Shown here in pieces: positions 9,550 through 17,365 of a stretch of DNA of 37,907 nt (within the stretch, counting starts at the first letter, position 1; each line of letters starts with the position of its first letter). This DNA comes from Phycisphaerae bacterium. Lineage in GTDB: Bacteria > Planctomycetota > Phycisphaerae > Phycisphaerales > SM1A02. A model generated the notes under the pieces. It ran no database searches. It had not been told where the DNA came from and saw only the letters and a program-made list of their open reading frames with translations. Made by a program: the position numbers and the translations under genes. The stretch is taken from assembly GCA_016795065.1 (NCBI GenBank), contig JAEUIU010000040.1, positions 1 to 37,907 of the forward strand. Reading direction: 5' to 3'.

Positions 9550-10220
9550 CGAGATGACTCCAGGACGAGTCGAACCAATACGGCTGCCGCGTCCATCGAT
9601 CGACCCGTCTGGCGTGCGAGTTGGCGAAGCGGTCCGAGAGCCCGCGGTTGACGGGCCAAAAGCGAGAGGGCTGCAGTGACGCGCGTGCGGCCGTGGCGAT
9701 CGACCAGTGTCTCCACGCCATCAGGCATCGTGTCGTGGGGCCCGTCCGAGATCCCACGGATGATCGCGAAGCGGCGCCCGCTTCGCCGCGCCGCGACGAC
9801 GAACGCGGCCGACTCCATGTCGACGATCTCGGCGCCCGAACGTGCTGCCAGGGCCTGCTTGGCTTGCGGCGTGGAAACGGGGGCGTCGACCGAGACGACG
9901 CACCACGGTGCACCACCGAACCCCGCCGGGACAAAGGGCTCAGCAAGCAGTCGACCATCTGCGGCGACGACGCGGCCGACGAACGAGGCCTCCCCCGGCC
10001 GAGCTCGTTCGACGAGGCCTCCCGCGACGCCGACCAAGACTACCGTGTTCGTTTGGTCACGCTCGCGAAACCACATCTCGACGGCTGCTCCACCGGGCCC
10101 GATCACGGCGACCTCGATCTCGCTGCCAAGGGCTGCTAGGCCCCGCCACGATGGACTGCGAACGAGGGCGGTTCGCTCGGCCTCCAACGGGCAAAGAAGG
10201 GTCAGGGCGGGGGATCCCAT
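9546..10220 (-). CDS. Nucleoside phosphorylase superfamily nucleosidase
   Basis: A 224-aa protein of the purine/uridine phosphorylase superfamily. Visible motifs are GVAGGL (64-69), followed by a RPGE turn, the ribose-binding VDMESAAF (Glu136) and IRGISD (Asp159, the usual catalytic acid for N-glycosidic cleavage). The small size and this motif set fit 5'-methylthioadenosine/S-adenosylhomocysteine nucleosidase-like enzymes or the hopanoid-associated nucleosidase HpnG; the sequence alone does not separate them. It is the first gene of the nadD-rimO run and overlaps nadD by 4 bp. It lacks a ribosome-binding site; a TACCGT hexamer lies 10 nt before ATG 10220 on the coding strand. Confidence 0.8.
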   Translation of the reverse strand: MGSPALTLLCPLEAERTALVRSPSWRGLAALGSEIEVAVIGPGGAAVEMWFRERDQTNTVVLVGVAGGLVERARPGEASFVGRVVAADGRLLAEPFVPAGFGGAPWCVVSVDAPVSTPQAKQALAARSGAEIVDMESAAFVVAARRSGRRFAIIRGISDGPHDTMPDGVETLVDRHGRTRVTAALSLLARQPRALGPLRQLARQTGRSMDAAAVLVRLVLESSR

Positions 10221-10268
10221 GCGGATTGGGACGGTAGCAGACGAGCCCCATGGGACGACACGGGCGGG

Positions 10269-10296
10269 TTGAACTCAGGACTCCCGTCGCTATACT
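10269..10296 (+). promoter_or_regulatory. Sigma70-like promoter of tRNA-Glu
   Basis: TTGAAC (10269-10274), a 16-bp spacer and TATACT (10291-10296) make a good housekeeping promoter about 76 bp upstream of the mature tRNA-Glu 5' end. It is the best -35/-10 pair seen in the window and has no other plus-strand target nearby. Confidence 0.6.
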
Positions 10297-10372
10297 TCGC
10301 CCTTCGCCAACGTGAGAACGGAGGCGATCGAACTTCTTCGGAAGGTCGATCGCCGCCGCTGTTGGGCCACAC

Positions 10373-10447
10373 GGCCCTATCGTCTAGCCTGGTTCAGGAC
10401 ACATCCCTCTCACGGATGGAACAGGGGTTCGAATCCCCTTAGGGTCA
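10373..10447 (+). tRNA. tRNA-Glu (anticodon CTC)
   Basis: A 75-nt cloverleaf. The acceptor GGCCCTA pairs with TAGGGTC (one G-U), followed by discriminator A. The anticodon arm is CATCC-CTCTCAC-GGATG with anticodon CTC, reading GAG. The T arm is AGGGG-TTCGAAT-CCCCT. The 3' CCA is not encoded. It lies between its own promoter and a strong terminator, so it is a single-gene transcript. Confidence 0.96.
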
Positions 10448-10449
10448 TT

Positions 10450-10486
10450 GACGCCCCGGTGGCAACGCCGGGGCGTCGGCGTTTTT
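10450..10486 (+). terminator. Intrinsic terminator after tRNA-Glu
   Basis: A perfect 10-bp stem, GACGCCCCGG / CCGGGGCGTC, with an 8-nt loop, then GGCG and five T. It begins three bases after the tRNA 3' end. This is a textbook Rho-independent terminator. Confidence 0.88.
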
Positions 10487-10527
10487 GAGCGCTCCGTAGC
10501 GCCCTCCGGGCGCACACTCGCTTTTTG
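10487..10527. repeat. REP-like hairpin repeat, copy 1
   Basis: Starts directly after the terminator T-run with GAGCGCTCCGTA, then the perfect hairpin GCGCCC-TCC-GGGCGC, then ACACTCGCTTTTTG. Two related copies lie at 10543 and 33745. No coding potential is apparent. Confidence 0.7.
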
Positions 10528-10542
10528 TGGGTCGGGCTTTTC

Positions 10543-10585
10543 GAGCGCTCCGTAGCGCCCACCGGCCGCACACTCGCTTCTTTGG
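10543..10585. repeat. REP-like hairpin repeat, copy 2
   Basis: Direct repeat of copy 1, offset by 56 bp: GAGCGCTCCGTAGCGCCC is identical, then ACCGGCCGC in place of TCCGGGCGC, then ACACTCGCTTC. The hairpin is weakened by the changes. Same orientation as copy 1. Confidence 0.7.
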
Positions 10586-10689
10586 AGATCGTGCGGGGTG
10601 ACTGCTCTCCTGGCGGAGACGCTCTGTGGGGGTCGCCCGAGGTGAGGTCACGGGTCATGACGCGGAAGCCCCCGCTGCACGACTCTGGT

Positions 10690-10695
10690 TAGAGT
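10690..10695 (+). promoter_or_regulatory. Candidate -10 box, leaderless start
   Basis: TAGAGT lies exactly 6 nt before ATG 10702, which has no convincing ribosome-binding site. Transcription starting 6-7 nt after this box would begin at the start codon. No clear -35 is seen. The spacing matches other genes in the window (see findings). Confidence 0.4.
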
Positions 10696-10701
10696 TTGCA
10701 C

Positions 10702-12135
10702 ATGGCACTCTCCGCGTGCATCGACTCGCTCCTCTCGCTCGACGCCTTCTCGCTTGCCGCAATCGATATTCAATCGACCAAGTGGACCCTCACGCCGACG
10801 CGGTTCCTCGGTCGGCTGCATCCGATTCTCGTTCACTTCCCCATCGGCCTGATCACCATGGCCGCGCTCGCCGAAGTGTGGCGCCTCCTTCGCCGCCTCC
10901 ACGGCCTGAGCCCGATCACGGTGCCGTTGGTGATCGTCTCTGCGCTCGCCGCCGTGGCCGCCAGCGGCGCTGGCTGGCTCAACGCGGCTTGGGAACATGA
11001 CGGCGACGGCGGCATCCTGCTTGATCGACACCGTTGGCTCGGCACGATCATCAGTGCGGTCCTCGTTGCCTTGGCCATCTTTGCATGGCGACAGCGGCAC
11101 GCTCGGGAACTCGATTCGTCAAGCCTGGCTGTTCGCCTTGGCACGATCCTCTGCGCTGCCATCGTGGGGCTCGTCGGGCACATCGGCGGCGAACTCGTCT
11201 ATGGCGAGGGCTACCTCTGGAAGGGGCTGCTGGCCGAGGCTCGCCGGGCCGACCAGCGGGCGACAGCGCCAGCGGCCGTGACGGGCACGCCAGAGGAGAT
11301 CTTCTTCCTGACTCGCGTGAAGCCAATCATCACCGAGCGCTGCGCCGAATGCCACGGTGCCGAGAAGCAGAAGGGCGGCTTGCGTCTTGACCCGATCGGC
11401 TTGGCCTTCGACGGCCCTGCGGACGCGTGGTCGATCGTCGCCGGCTTCCCGGAAGACAGCGAACTCATCGTGCGCCTTCAACTCCCGCGCGATGACCCCG
11501 ACGCCATGCCGCCGAAGGGTGACGGCCTCACGGACGCGGACATCAGCCTCCTCCAACAGTGGATCCGCAACGGCGCGGTCGTGCCTCCCAGCGAACGCAC
11601 GGCGGAAAGCGCCCAGACAAGTACCAAAGCGCCGCCACAGCCTCCGGCCGAGGCGGTCCTCCGTTCGATCGAGCAATGCACGCTCTGCGGGGCGATCGCG
11701 ACCCCGATGTTCAGCGGATCGAATCTCTTCTCGGTGAACGCCAGCATGGCGAATCCGCCGTGGTCCGACGCCCAGCTGGCGGTCGTGGCCGAGGCCGCAT
11801 CGGCGATCGTCGCGCTCAATCTCGCCCGCAGCCAGGTGAGCGACTCGGGGCTCGCATCGCTTCCCCCGATGCCCGCCCTCGAGATCCTGCGCCTCGACGA
11901 CACGGCGATCGGTGACGCGGGCCTCGCCCCAATTCTCTCAAGCGAACGGCTTGCCTCGGCGAACCTCGTCGGCACCCGGGTCTCCGACGAGGGGCTCGCC
12001 CGACTCCTGGCCTTGCCGTCGCTGCGGCAGGTCTACGTCTGGCGTACGCAGGTCACCGAAGCGGGCATCGCCAAGGCTCGCCAACAACGACCCGACGTAC
12101 AGGTGGTCGGGGCGGAACCCCCGCCTGGAAAGTGA
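10702..12135 (+). CDS. DUF2231 membrane, cytochrome c and leucine-rich-repeat protein
   Basis: A 477-aa membrane protein with three parts. The N-terminal ~150 residues match DUF2231 (LHPILVHFPIGL and about four membrane segments). A periplasmic cytochrome c domain of planctomycete type follows, with haem-binding C214-AE-CH218 (ERCAECHG), KGGLRLDP and MPPKGDGLTDADI. The C-terminal ~120 residues are leucine-rich repeats (ALEILRLDDTAIGDAGL, then LASANLVGTRVSDEGL). A second CTLCG lies between the haem domain and the LRRs. ATG 10702 is used; a TTG two codons earlier is also in frame. Likely a membrane-bound electron-transfer protein; its partner is unknown. The Tat-exported propeller gene follows after 55 bp. 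Confidence 0.87.
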   Translation: MALSACIDSLLSLDAFSLAAIDIQSTKWTLTPTRFLGRLHPILVHFPIGLITMAALAEVWRLLRRLHGLSPITVPLVIVSALAAVAASGAGWLNAAWEHDGDGGILLDRHRWLGTIISAVLVALAIFAWRQRHARELDSSSLAVRLGTILCAAIVGLVGHIGGELVYGEGYLWKGLLAEARRADQRATAPAAVTGTPEEIFFLTRVKPIITERCAECHGAEKQKGGLRLDPIGLAFDGPADAWSIVAGFPEDSELIVRLQLPRDDPDAMPPKGDGLTDADISLLQQWIRNGAVVPPSERTAESAQTSTKAPPQPPAEAVLRSIEQCTLCGAIATPMFSGSNLFSVNASMANPPWSDAQLAVVAEAASAIVALNLARSQVSDSGLASLPPMPALEILRLDDTAIGDAGLAPILSSERLASANLVGTRVSDEGLARLLALPSLRQVYVWRTQVTEAGIAKARQQRPDVQVVGAEPPPGK

Positions 12136-12190
12136 CCGGCGATCGTCGCTGTGGGCCCCTTCGCGGCAGGAGCGGTGTTAGCCTGCATGC

Positions 12191-13279
12191 ATGAGCCACC
12201 AACAGCGCGTACCGGCCGGGTCCGATCCCTCGCGACGCCTCTTTGTTCGCACCGCCGTCGGCGCCATGGCGGCGATGCCGTTGGCCGCGCTCCTCGGTCA
12301 GCAGGCCGGCGCCGCCGAGCCGCTCCTCACGGGAAGCGGCGACCAAACCTATCGCGTCGAGCATGATTGGCTGAAGCCGCCGGCCGGGCTCGCGTGGGGC
12401 GACACGCATGGCCTCGCCCAGGACAGTGCCGGGCGGATCTATGTTTCGCACACCGTGCACGCGTCCAGCGAGAAGAAGGACGCGATCCTCGTCTTCGATC
12501 GCGACGGGAAGTTCATTGCAAGCTGGGGCGACCGGTTCGCCGGCGGCGGCCACGGGCTCGATGTCCGCAAGGAAGGCGCCGAGGAGTTCCTCTATCACTG
12601 CGACGTGAACCGTCGGCGCCTGGCCAAGACGAAACTCGATGGCACGCTCGTCTGGGAAGTCGGCGCGCCGGTCGCGGCCAAACTCGGACAAACGAACTGT
12701 TATGCCAACGAGAACGACTGGAACCCTACGAACGTCGCCTTTGCTCCGGCGGGGGATGGCGATGTCTTCGTCGGTGACGGCTACGGAAAGAGTTTTGTCC
12801 ACCGCTTCAACAAGGACGGCGAATGGAAGTCGACGCTGGCCGGGCCGGGCGCCGACAAGGGTCAGGTGAGCTGCCCACACGGCCTCTGGCTCGACGAGCG
12901 GGGCAGCGTGGCGAAGGAGCCGGTCCTCGCCGTCGCCGACCGCGCCAACCGCAGGATCCAGCACTTCTCGCTCGACGGAAAGCACCTTGGCTTCGTCACC
13001 GCCGGCATGCGACAGCCCTGCCACTTCAAGACGCGCGGCGACCTTCTCCTGGTGCCGGATCTCTCCAGTGTCGTGACGATTCTCGACAAGTCGAATGCCG
13101 TCGTCACCCACCTTGGTGATGGTGACCCGACGAACCTCCGCGACGCACCGCGGGAGAAGTTCATCCCCGGCAAGTTCGTCCATCCGCATACGGCGATCTG
13201 GCTCGACGACGGCTCGATCCTCGTCGCGGAATGGGTCCCGATTGGGCGCATCACGCGACTGGTGCGGACGAAGCGTTAG
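12191..13279 (+). CDS. Tat-exported NHL-type beta-propeller protein
   Basis: A 362-aa protein with a twin-arginine signal: SRRLFVRT (Arg15-Arg16), a hydrophobic AVGAMAAMPLAALLG stretch and an Ala-x-Ala-like cleavage site. The mature part contains repeated blades of the NHL/six-bladed propeller type (HGLAQDSAGRIYVSHT, ILVFDRDGKFIASWG, VADRANRRIQHFSLDGK). Tat export implies folding, possibly with a cofactor, before crossing the membrane. Such proteins are often annotated as peptidylglycine alpha-amidating-like or NHL proteins without tested activity. The preceding cytochrome c gene suggests a shared periplasmic role (inference). TAGCCT sits exactly 6 nt before ATG 12191, so it may have its own leaderless promoter. 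The stop overlaps the convergent HD-GYP gene by 4 bp. Confidence 0.86.
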   Translation: MSHQQRVPAGSDPSRRLFVRTAVGAMAAMPLAALLGQQAGAAEPLLTGSGDQTYRVEHDWLKPPAGLAWGDTHGLAQDSAGRIYVSHTVHASSEKKDAILVFDRDGKFIASWGDRFAGGGHGLDVRKEGAEEFLYHCDVNRRRLAKTKLDGTLVWEVGAPVAAKLGQTNCYANENDWNPTNVAFAPAGDGDVFVGDGYGKSFVHRFNKDGEWKSTLAGPGADKGQVSCPHGLWLDERGSVAKEPVLAVADRANRRIQHFSLDGKHLGFVTAGMRQPCHFKTRGDLLLVPDLSSVVTILDKSNAVVTHLGDGDPTNLRDAPREKFIPGKFVHPHTAIWLDDGSILVAEWVPIGRITRLVRTKR

Positions 13280-14322
13280 GCAGCGCGGCGCAACGTGTTC
13301 GCCTCGGGCGGACACGCCGCCTCACCGGCCTCGCGCACCTTGCGGAAGGCGTCCTGCTGCCGGCAGAAGGACTGGACGAGCATGGGGTCGAAGTGGCTTC
13401 CGGAGCCCTCGACAATGATGCTCATGGCCACCTGATGCGGGAGAGCGTTCTTGTAGACACGCTTCGAGGTGAGGGCGTCGTAGACGTCGGCGATGGCCAT
13501 GATGCGGGCCGCGAGCGGGATCTTCTCGAGTGACTTCCCGTGCGGGTAGCCGCCGCCGTCCCAGCGCTCGTGATGCGACTCGACGATCTGCAGGGCGATG
13601 CGGAGGAACCGCGACTCGGGGCAGGTCTTCAGGCACTCCGAGATCGTCTCGGCCCCGATCGTGGTGTGCGTCTTCATCGTGGCGAACTCCTCATCGGTCA
13701 GGCGACCGGGCTTGAGGAGGACGCTGTCGGGGACGCCAGTCTTGCCGATGTCATGGAGCGGGCTGGCCAGCCACATCAGGCGCACGAATTCGCCATCGAC
13801 CTCCATCGGGGCGAGGCCGTTCTTGCGAAGGTCATCGGCCAACAGGTGGCAGTAGGCGCGGCAGCGCTCGAGGTGTCGCGATGTCTCCGGATCGCGGCTC
13901 TCGCAGAGCTTCGCCATCGCAAAGAGGAGCGCGTCGCGGGCCTCGACCGACTCGAGCCGTTCGCCGGTGAGCAGGCGGGCCCGCAGTTCATCAACGTCGA
14001 TCGGTCGGCTGAGGAACTCGTCCACGCCCGCTCCGGTGCTTGCCTCGAAGGGCTTGGGACCGCAATCGGGCAGGAGCAACATCGTGTAGGTGTAGCCGTC
14101 CTGACGCTTGGTCCGGATCCAGTGGCAGAGCGAGATGCCGTCGAGGTCGGGCAGGGCCGCATCGACGATGACGACCCGCAGGGCGGGATCGTTGGTCAGC
14201 CGCTCGGCCGCCTCGGTACCCGAGCGCACGATTTCGCACTCCCGGCCAAGGGAGCGGAGGGCCTGTTCAACCTGTTCGGAGGCGGTCGTATCGTGGACGG
14301 CGACAAGGACGCGACGGGACAT
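13276..14322 (-). CDS. Response regulator with HD-GYP domain
   Basis: A 348-aa protein: receiver domain (residues ~3-115) joined to an HD-GYP phosphohydrolase domain (~125-325). The HD-GYP part is intact: HD at 190-191 (SPLHDIGKTGVPD), HH at 250-251, and GYP at 258-260 (HHERWDGGGYP), consistent with hydrolysis of cyclic di-GMP. The receiver has the phospho-acceptor candidate Asp54 (VIVDAALPDLDG) but departs from consensus: HD instead of the usual acidic pair near residue 11, and Arg106 (SRPID) where a Lys is normally required. Phosphorylation-dependent control may be lost or altered. A GGGGGAG ribosome-binding site ends 5 nt before ATG 14322. No histidine kinase is nearby. Confidence 0.93.
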   Translation of the reverse strand: MSRRVLVAVHDTTASEQVEQALRSLGRECEIVRSGTEAAERLTNDPALRVVIVDAALPDLDGISLCHWIRTKRQDGYTYTMLLLPDCGPKPFEASTGAGVDEFLSRPIDVDELRARLLTGERLESVEARDALLFAMAKLCESRDPETSRHLERCRAYCHLLADDLRKNGLAPMEVDGEFVRLMWLASPLHDIGKTGVPDSVLLKPGRLTDEEFATMKTHTTIGAETISECLKTCPESRFLRIALQIVESHHERWDGGGYPHGKSLEKIPLAARIMAIADVYDALTSKRVYKNALPHQVAMSIIVEGSGSHFDPMLVQSFCRQQDAFRKVREAGEAACPPEANTLRRAA

Positions 14323-14513
14323 TCGGACTCCCCCGAAAACGGACGAGACGTGAAGCGGCAGCCGACGGGCGGCGTGCCTGGACGGGCCGAGAACGGCCCA
14401 CGGCCCTTCGTCGGCGAACGGCCGCGGGCACTCCCTTCGCGCTTGCCGGAAGGGGCGACGGCGTCCGGCCGGAACTCCTTGTGCGTGCCGGGTATTCGGC
14501 CTGTGCGGGTGAG

Positions 14514-14519
14514 TACGAT
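14514..14519 (+). promoter_or_regulatory. Candidate -10 box, leaderless start
   Basis: TACGAT lies exactly 6 nt before ATG 14526. This supports the MANVVVLGAG start and suggests a transcript beginning at or next to the start codon. Confidence 0.4.
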
Positions 14520-14525
14520 CAGGAC

Positions 14526-15740
14526 ATGGCCAACGTCGTCGTTCTCGGAGCAGGCATGGTGGGGTCGGTGATCGCCGCGGATCTGGTGGCCGGAAAGGGC
14601 ACCCGGGTCTCGGTCGCCGACCGTTCCCCGGAATCGCTCGCCCGGGCGAAGGAGCGCTGTCGAGGTCGCGTCCGCACGGTCGAGGCCGATCTTGCTTCGC
14701 GGGCGGAGGTCGAGCGGGCGATTGCCGATGCCGATCTCGTGATCGGGGCGTTGCCGAGCGTCCTGGGACTGGCCACGCTCGAGACGGTTGCGGCCAAGGG
14801 GATGCGCTACTGCGACATCTCGTTCATGCCCGAGGACTTTCTCGCCGTCGACGCCTTGGCTCGCCGGACCGGGGCGATCTGCGTCGCCGATTGCGGCGTC
14901 GCCCCCGGCATGTCCAACATGCTTGCGGCGTGGGGAGCCCTCAAGCTCGACGAGCCCGAGCGCATCGACATCATGGTCGGCGGCATCCCTCGTCATCGCC
15001 ATTGGCCGTTTGAATACAAGGCGGGCTTCTCCCCGGGGGATGTCCTTGAGGAGTACGTGCGGCCCGCCCGGATCGTCGAGCAGGGACGGGTCGTCGTGCG
15101 CGAGGCGCTCTCCGAACCGGAGCTCATCGACTTCGAGGGCGTCGGCACGCTTGAGGTCTTCAACACCGACGGCCTTCGCAGCCTGATCGATACCCTCCAG
15201 GTGCCCAACATGCGCGAGCGCACCATGCGCTACCCCGGGCACATCGAACTGATGCGGGTCTTCCGCGAGACGGGTCTCTTCTCGCTCGAGCCGACCGAGG
15301 TCAAGGGGGTCACGGTCCGACCTCGCGACCTGCTGGCGAAACTCCTCTTCCCGAAGTGGACGTATGCCGAAGGCGAAGAGGACATCACGGTCATGCGGGT
15401 GATCGCGGAAGGGAAGCTGGACGGCGAGCCGACTCGCCTCACCTGGGATCTTCTCGACGCGTCCGACCCGAAGACCGGTTTCTCGAGCATGAGCCGCACC
15501 ACGGCGTTCCCCTGCGCGAGCGTCGCCCGCATGCTGCTTGACCGGACGATTCGCGAGCCGGGCGTCCATGCCCCCGAGGGACTCGTGCCGATGCGCGGCG
15601 TGCTCGATCGGGTACTGAAGGACATGGAGTCCAGGAGCGTCGCCTATCGGGCCCGGGTCGAGCGCTTCGAGGGGAGCTCCCTACCGCGACGTACGCGGCG
15701 CACGGCGCGACAGGTCGCCACGAAGAAGGGCAAACGCTAA
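14526..15740 (+). CDS. Saccharopine dehydrogenase-like oxidoreductase
   Basis: A 404-aa soluble enzyme. The N-terminal Rossmann fold has GAGMVG (8-13) and an acidic residue after the second strand (VADRSPES), suggesting NAD preference. CVADCGVAPGMSNMLA and the following alpha/beta domain match the saccharopine dehydrogenase/lysine 6-dehydrogenase family, which oxidises lysine-derived amines. The C-terminal tail is basic (RRTRRTARQ...KKGKR). ATG 14526 is chosen because the Rossmann motif begins right after it; an in-frame GTG at 14481 would add 15 residues without homology. The exact substrate is undetermined. The PD-(D/E)XK gene follows after 16 bp. Confidence 0.86.
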   Translation: MANVVVLGAGMVGSVIAADLVAGKGTRVSVADRSPESLARAKERCRGRVRTVEADLASRAEVERAIADADLVIGALPSVLGLATLETVAAKGMRYCDISFMPEDFLAVDALARRTGAICVADCGVAPGMSNMLAAWGALKLDEPERIDIMVGGIPRHRHWPFEYKAGFSPGDVLEEYVRPARIVEQGRVVVREALSEPELIDFEGVGTLEVFNTDGLRSLIDTLQVPNMRERTMRYPGHIELMRVFRETGLFSLEPTEVKGVTVRPRDLLAKLLFPKWTYAEGEEDITVMRVIAEGKLDGEPTRLTWDLLDASDPKTGFSSMSRTTAFPCASVARMLLDRTIREPGVHAPEGLVPMRGVLDRVLKDMESRSVAYRARVERFEGSSLPRRTRRTARQVATKKGKR

Positions 15741-15756
15741 CGCGGCGTTCGACGTC

Positions 15757-16671
15757 ATGGGCGAAACGTTAGACCATCAGGCGCTCAAGCGATTGGCGGT
15801 GGCCTGGCTCTGGAGGCTCGGCTGTCGCGTCGTCGCCACCGAGGTGCAGTGCCCCATCGCCCGCTATCGCATCGACGTGGCCGGCTGGTTTGACCGCGAG
15901 ATCGACGGGCTGTTGCAGCGTGGGGCGTCGGGCGCCGGCCCGCTCTTCTGGTCGGAGGACGGCGGCAGGCGCCGCGCCGCCGCGGGGAAGGGACACGCCA
16001 CGATCATCATCGAGTGCAAGCAGTCGCGGGCCGACTTCCTTCGCGACGGCGACGACCCGAGCGAGCTTCTTGCGGCCCGCGAGCGACTCCTGCGCCGCAA
16101 GGCCGAGATCGAAGAGACCAAGGTCAAGCGCTACGAGCCGACCCTCCGCCGTGAGGGGAGCTCGCTCTTTGACGGGCTGGACGAATGGGACTTCTCGAAG
16201 AGCCGGCTCGCCAGCTATCGAACGGTCCTCCGCGAGTTGCAGCGGGTGGACGAGGCGATCTACGGGCAGACCAAGTTCGCCCGCTTCGCCCGCTATCGCC
16301 TGGCGGATCGGCTGATTCTCTTCACGCCGGCGGGCATGGTCCGTCCGCGCGAGCTGCCCGAGCATTGGGGCCTGGTCGAGTGCCACCGTCGGCCCCTGCG
16401 ACGGGAGAAGGCGGAGATGGCCAACGGCGTCGATCCACTCGCGGACCTTCCGCTGCGTGAGGCCGTGCCCCCCACGGCGCTCTCAGCTGATCCGCGCCGG
16501 CGCGAACGGCTCTTTCGCACGATTGCGATGGCTGCAAGCCGCGAGGCCGTGCGTCGCCTGGTGCCCGAGGCCCGAGCCATGCCGCAGCGTGCGGACGCGC
16601 AGCCGATCGCTCCCGATCAGCTCGCGGACGAGCGACGGGTGAGTGGCGAGAGCGACGCGACGATCCGGTAG
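15757..16671 (+). CDS. MmcB-like PD-(D/E)XK nuclease-fold protein
   Basis: A 304-aa protein whose first ~100 residues look like a PD-(D/E)XK core of the MmcB DNA-repair type: YRIDVAGW with Asp40, then IIIECKQSRADFLRD with Glu86 and Lys88. The string 'ECKxSRADFL' is close to the 'EIKxSRADFL' characteristic of MmcB. A Gly/Arg-rich stretch of about 40 residues separates the two halves of the active site. The middle (RLADRLILFTPAGMVRPRELPEHWGLVEC) fits the later strands of the same fold. The C-terminal ~100 residues are Arg/Ala-rich. A role in DNA damage repair is inferred only. It overlaps the convergent regulator by 55 bp. Confidence 0.7.
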   Translation: MGETLDHQALKRLAVAWLWRLGCRVVATEVQCPIARYRIDVAGWFDREIDGLLQRGASGAGPLFWSEDGGRRRAAAGKGHATIIIECKQSRADFLRDGDDPSELLAARERLLRRKAEIEETKVKRYEPTLRREGSSLFDGLDEWDFSKSRLASYRTVLRELQRVDEAIYGQTKFARFARYRLADRLILFTPAGMVRPRELPEHWGLVECHRRPLRREKAEMANGVDPLADLPLREAVPPTALSADPRRRERLFRTIAMAASREAVRRLVPEARAMPQRADAQPIAPDQLADERRVSGESDATIR

Positions 16672-17231
16672 AGTTCGCCGGTGCGCTCGGCGCGGCCCTC
16701 TTGGACAAGTTCCCGCATGCGTCGCATGAGTTCGTAGACGGCCCGCCGCCGCCGCTCGTCGAGCCAGGTGACCTCAAAGGCGAAGGAAAGCGGCGTGGCC
16801 GGATCGCCCAGGAGCGGACGGTGACCTTCCTTCAGGGCGACGCGAACGTCGCGTGACGCCGAGCGGAACGCCCGTTCCACCATGCGGCCCACGTGGAGAT
16901 GGACTTGGGCAGGGCCGTCGCTGCTGTTTCCTACCGATCGGGCGGTTGCCATCGGCCCCAAGGCATAGACGGCTTCGAACCGGCGACCTGCCCGACGCCG
17001 CTCGATGGCAACGAGGAACTTGGCCTTCTCGAGGGAGGCGATGTGCCGGTAGAGGCTCGAGGCCCTGCGCCCGGAAAGGCGGGCGAGGTCCGAGATCGAG
17101 CAAGGGGCAGCGCCTTCGGCCAGGGTGAAGAGTTCGAAGCGGGCAGGGGAGTGGAGCGCCTTCCACTGGGCGGAACCCCAAACCGGACCCTGCGGTGCGG
17201 AGGAAGATTTTGGTTTGGTTTTTCTCGTCAC
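16617..17231 (-). CDS. Winged-helix (ArsR-like) transcriptional regulator
   Basis: A 204-aa protein. Residues ~25-90 form a winged helix-turn-helix (SPARFELFTLAEG, CSISDLARLSGRRASSLYRHI, then a basic wing ERRRAGRRFEAVY), similar to ArsR/GntR-type DNA-binding domains. The C-terminal half is helical and Arg-rich and has no recognised ligand-binding motif or metal-binding cysteines. GTG 17231 is used for lack of a better start; no ribosome-binding site is seen, so the N-terminus is uncertain. It diverges from the ABC-transporter operon across a 134-bp gap that contains an AT-rich patch (17215-17251), so it may control that operon (inference). Confidence 0.72.
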   Translation of the reverse strand: MTRKTKPKSSSAPQGPVWGSAQWKALHSPARFELFTLAEGAAPCSISDLARLSGRRASSLYRHIASLEKAKFLVAIERRRAGRRFEAVYALGPMATARSVGNSSDGPAQVHLHVGRMVERAFRSASRDVRVALKEGHRPLLGDPATPLSFAFEVTWLDERRRRAVYELMRRMRELVQEGRAERTGELYRIVASLSPLTRRSSAS

Positions 17232-17365
17232 GGCAAAAAAGAGAATATCATCCGCCGGCCGGTCGCGTCCGCAACCTTTGGACGTTTCTCCCGAACAAGT
17301 TCCTCCCCAAGCGGGCCCACCGTGACGTTCCGTCGGGAACGGCCCCGCCAGCCAGGACCATCCCC

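Noticed and set aside
12053..13315. A 420-codon minus-strand frame opposite the Tat-exported propeller.
   Set aside because: Antisense shadow; the plus strand has a Tat signal and propeller repeats, and this frame also runs through two neighbouring genes.
14196..15569. A 457-codon minus-strand frame opposite the saccharopine dehydrogenase-like gene.
   Set aside because: It crosses the HD-GYP start region and lacks any motif; the plus-strand Rossmann protein explains the coding signal.
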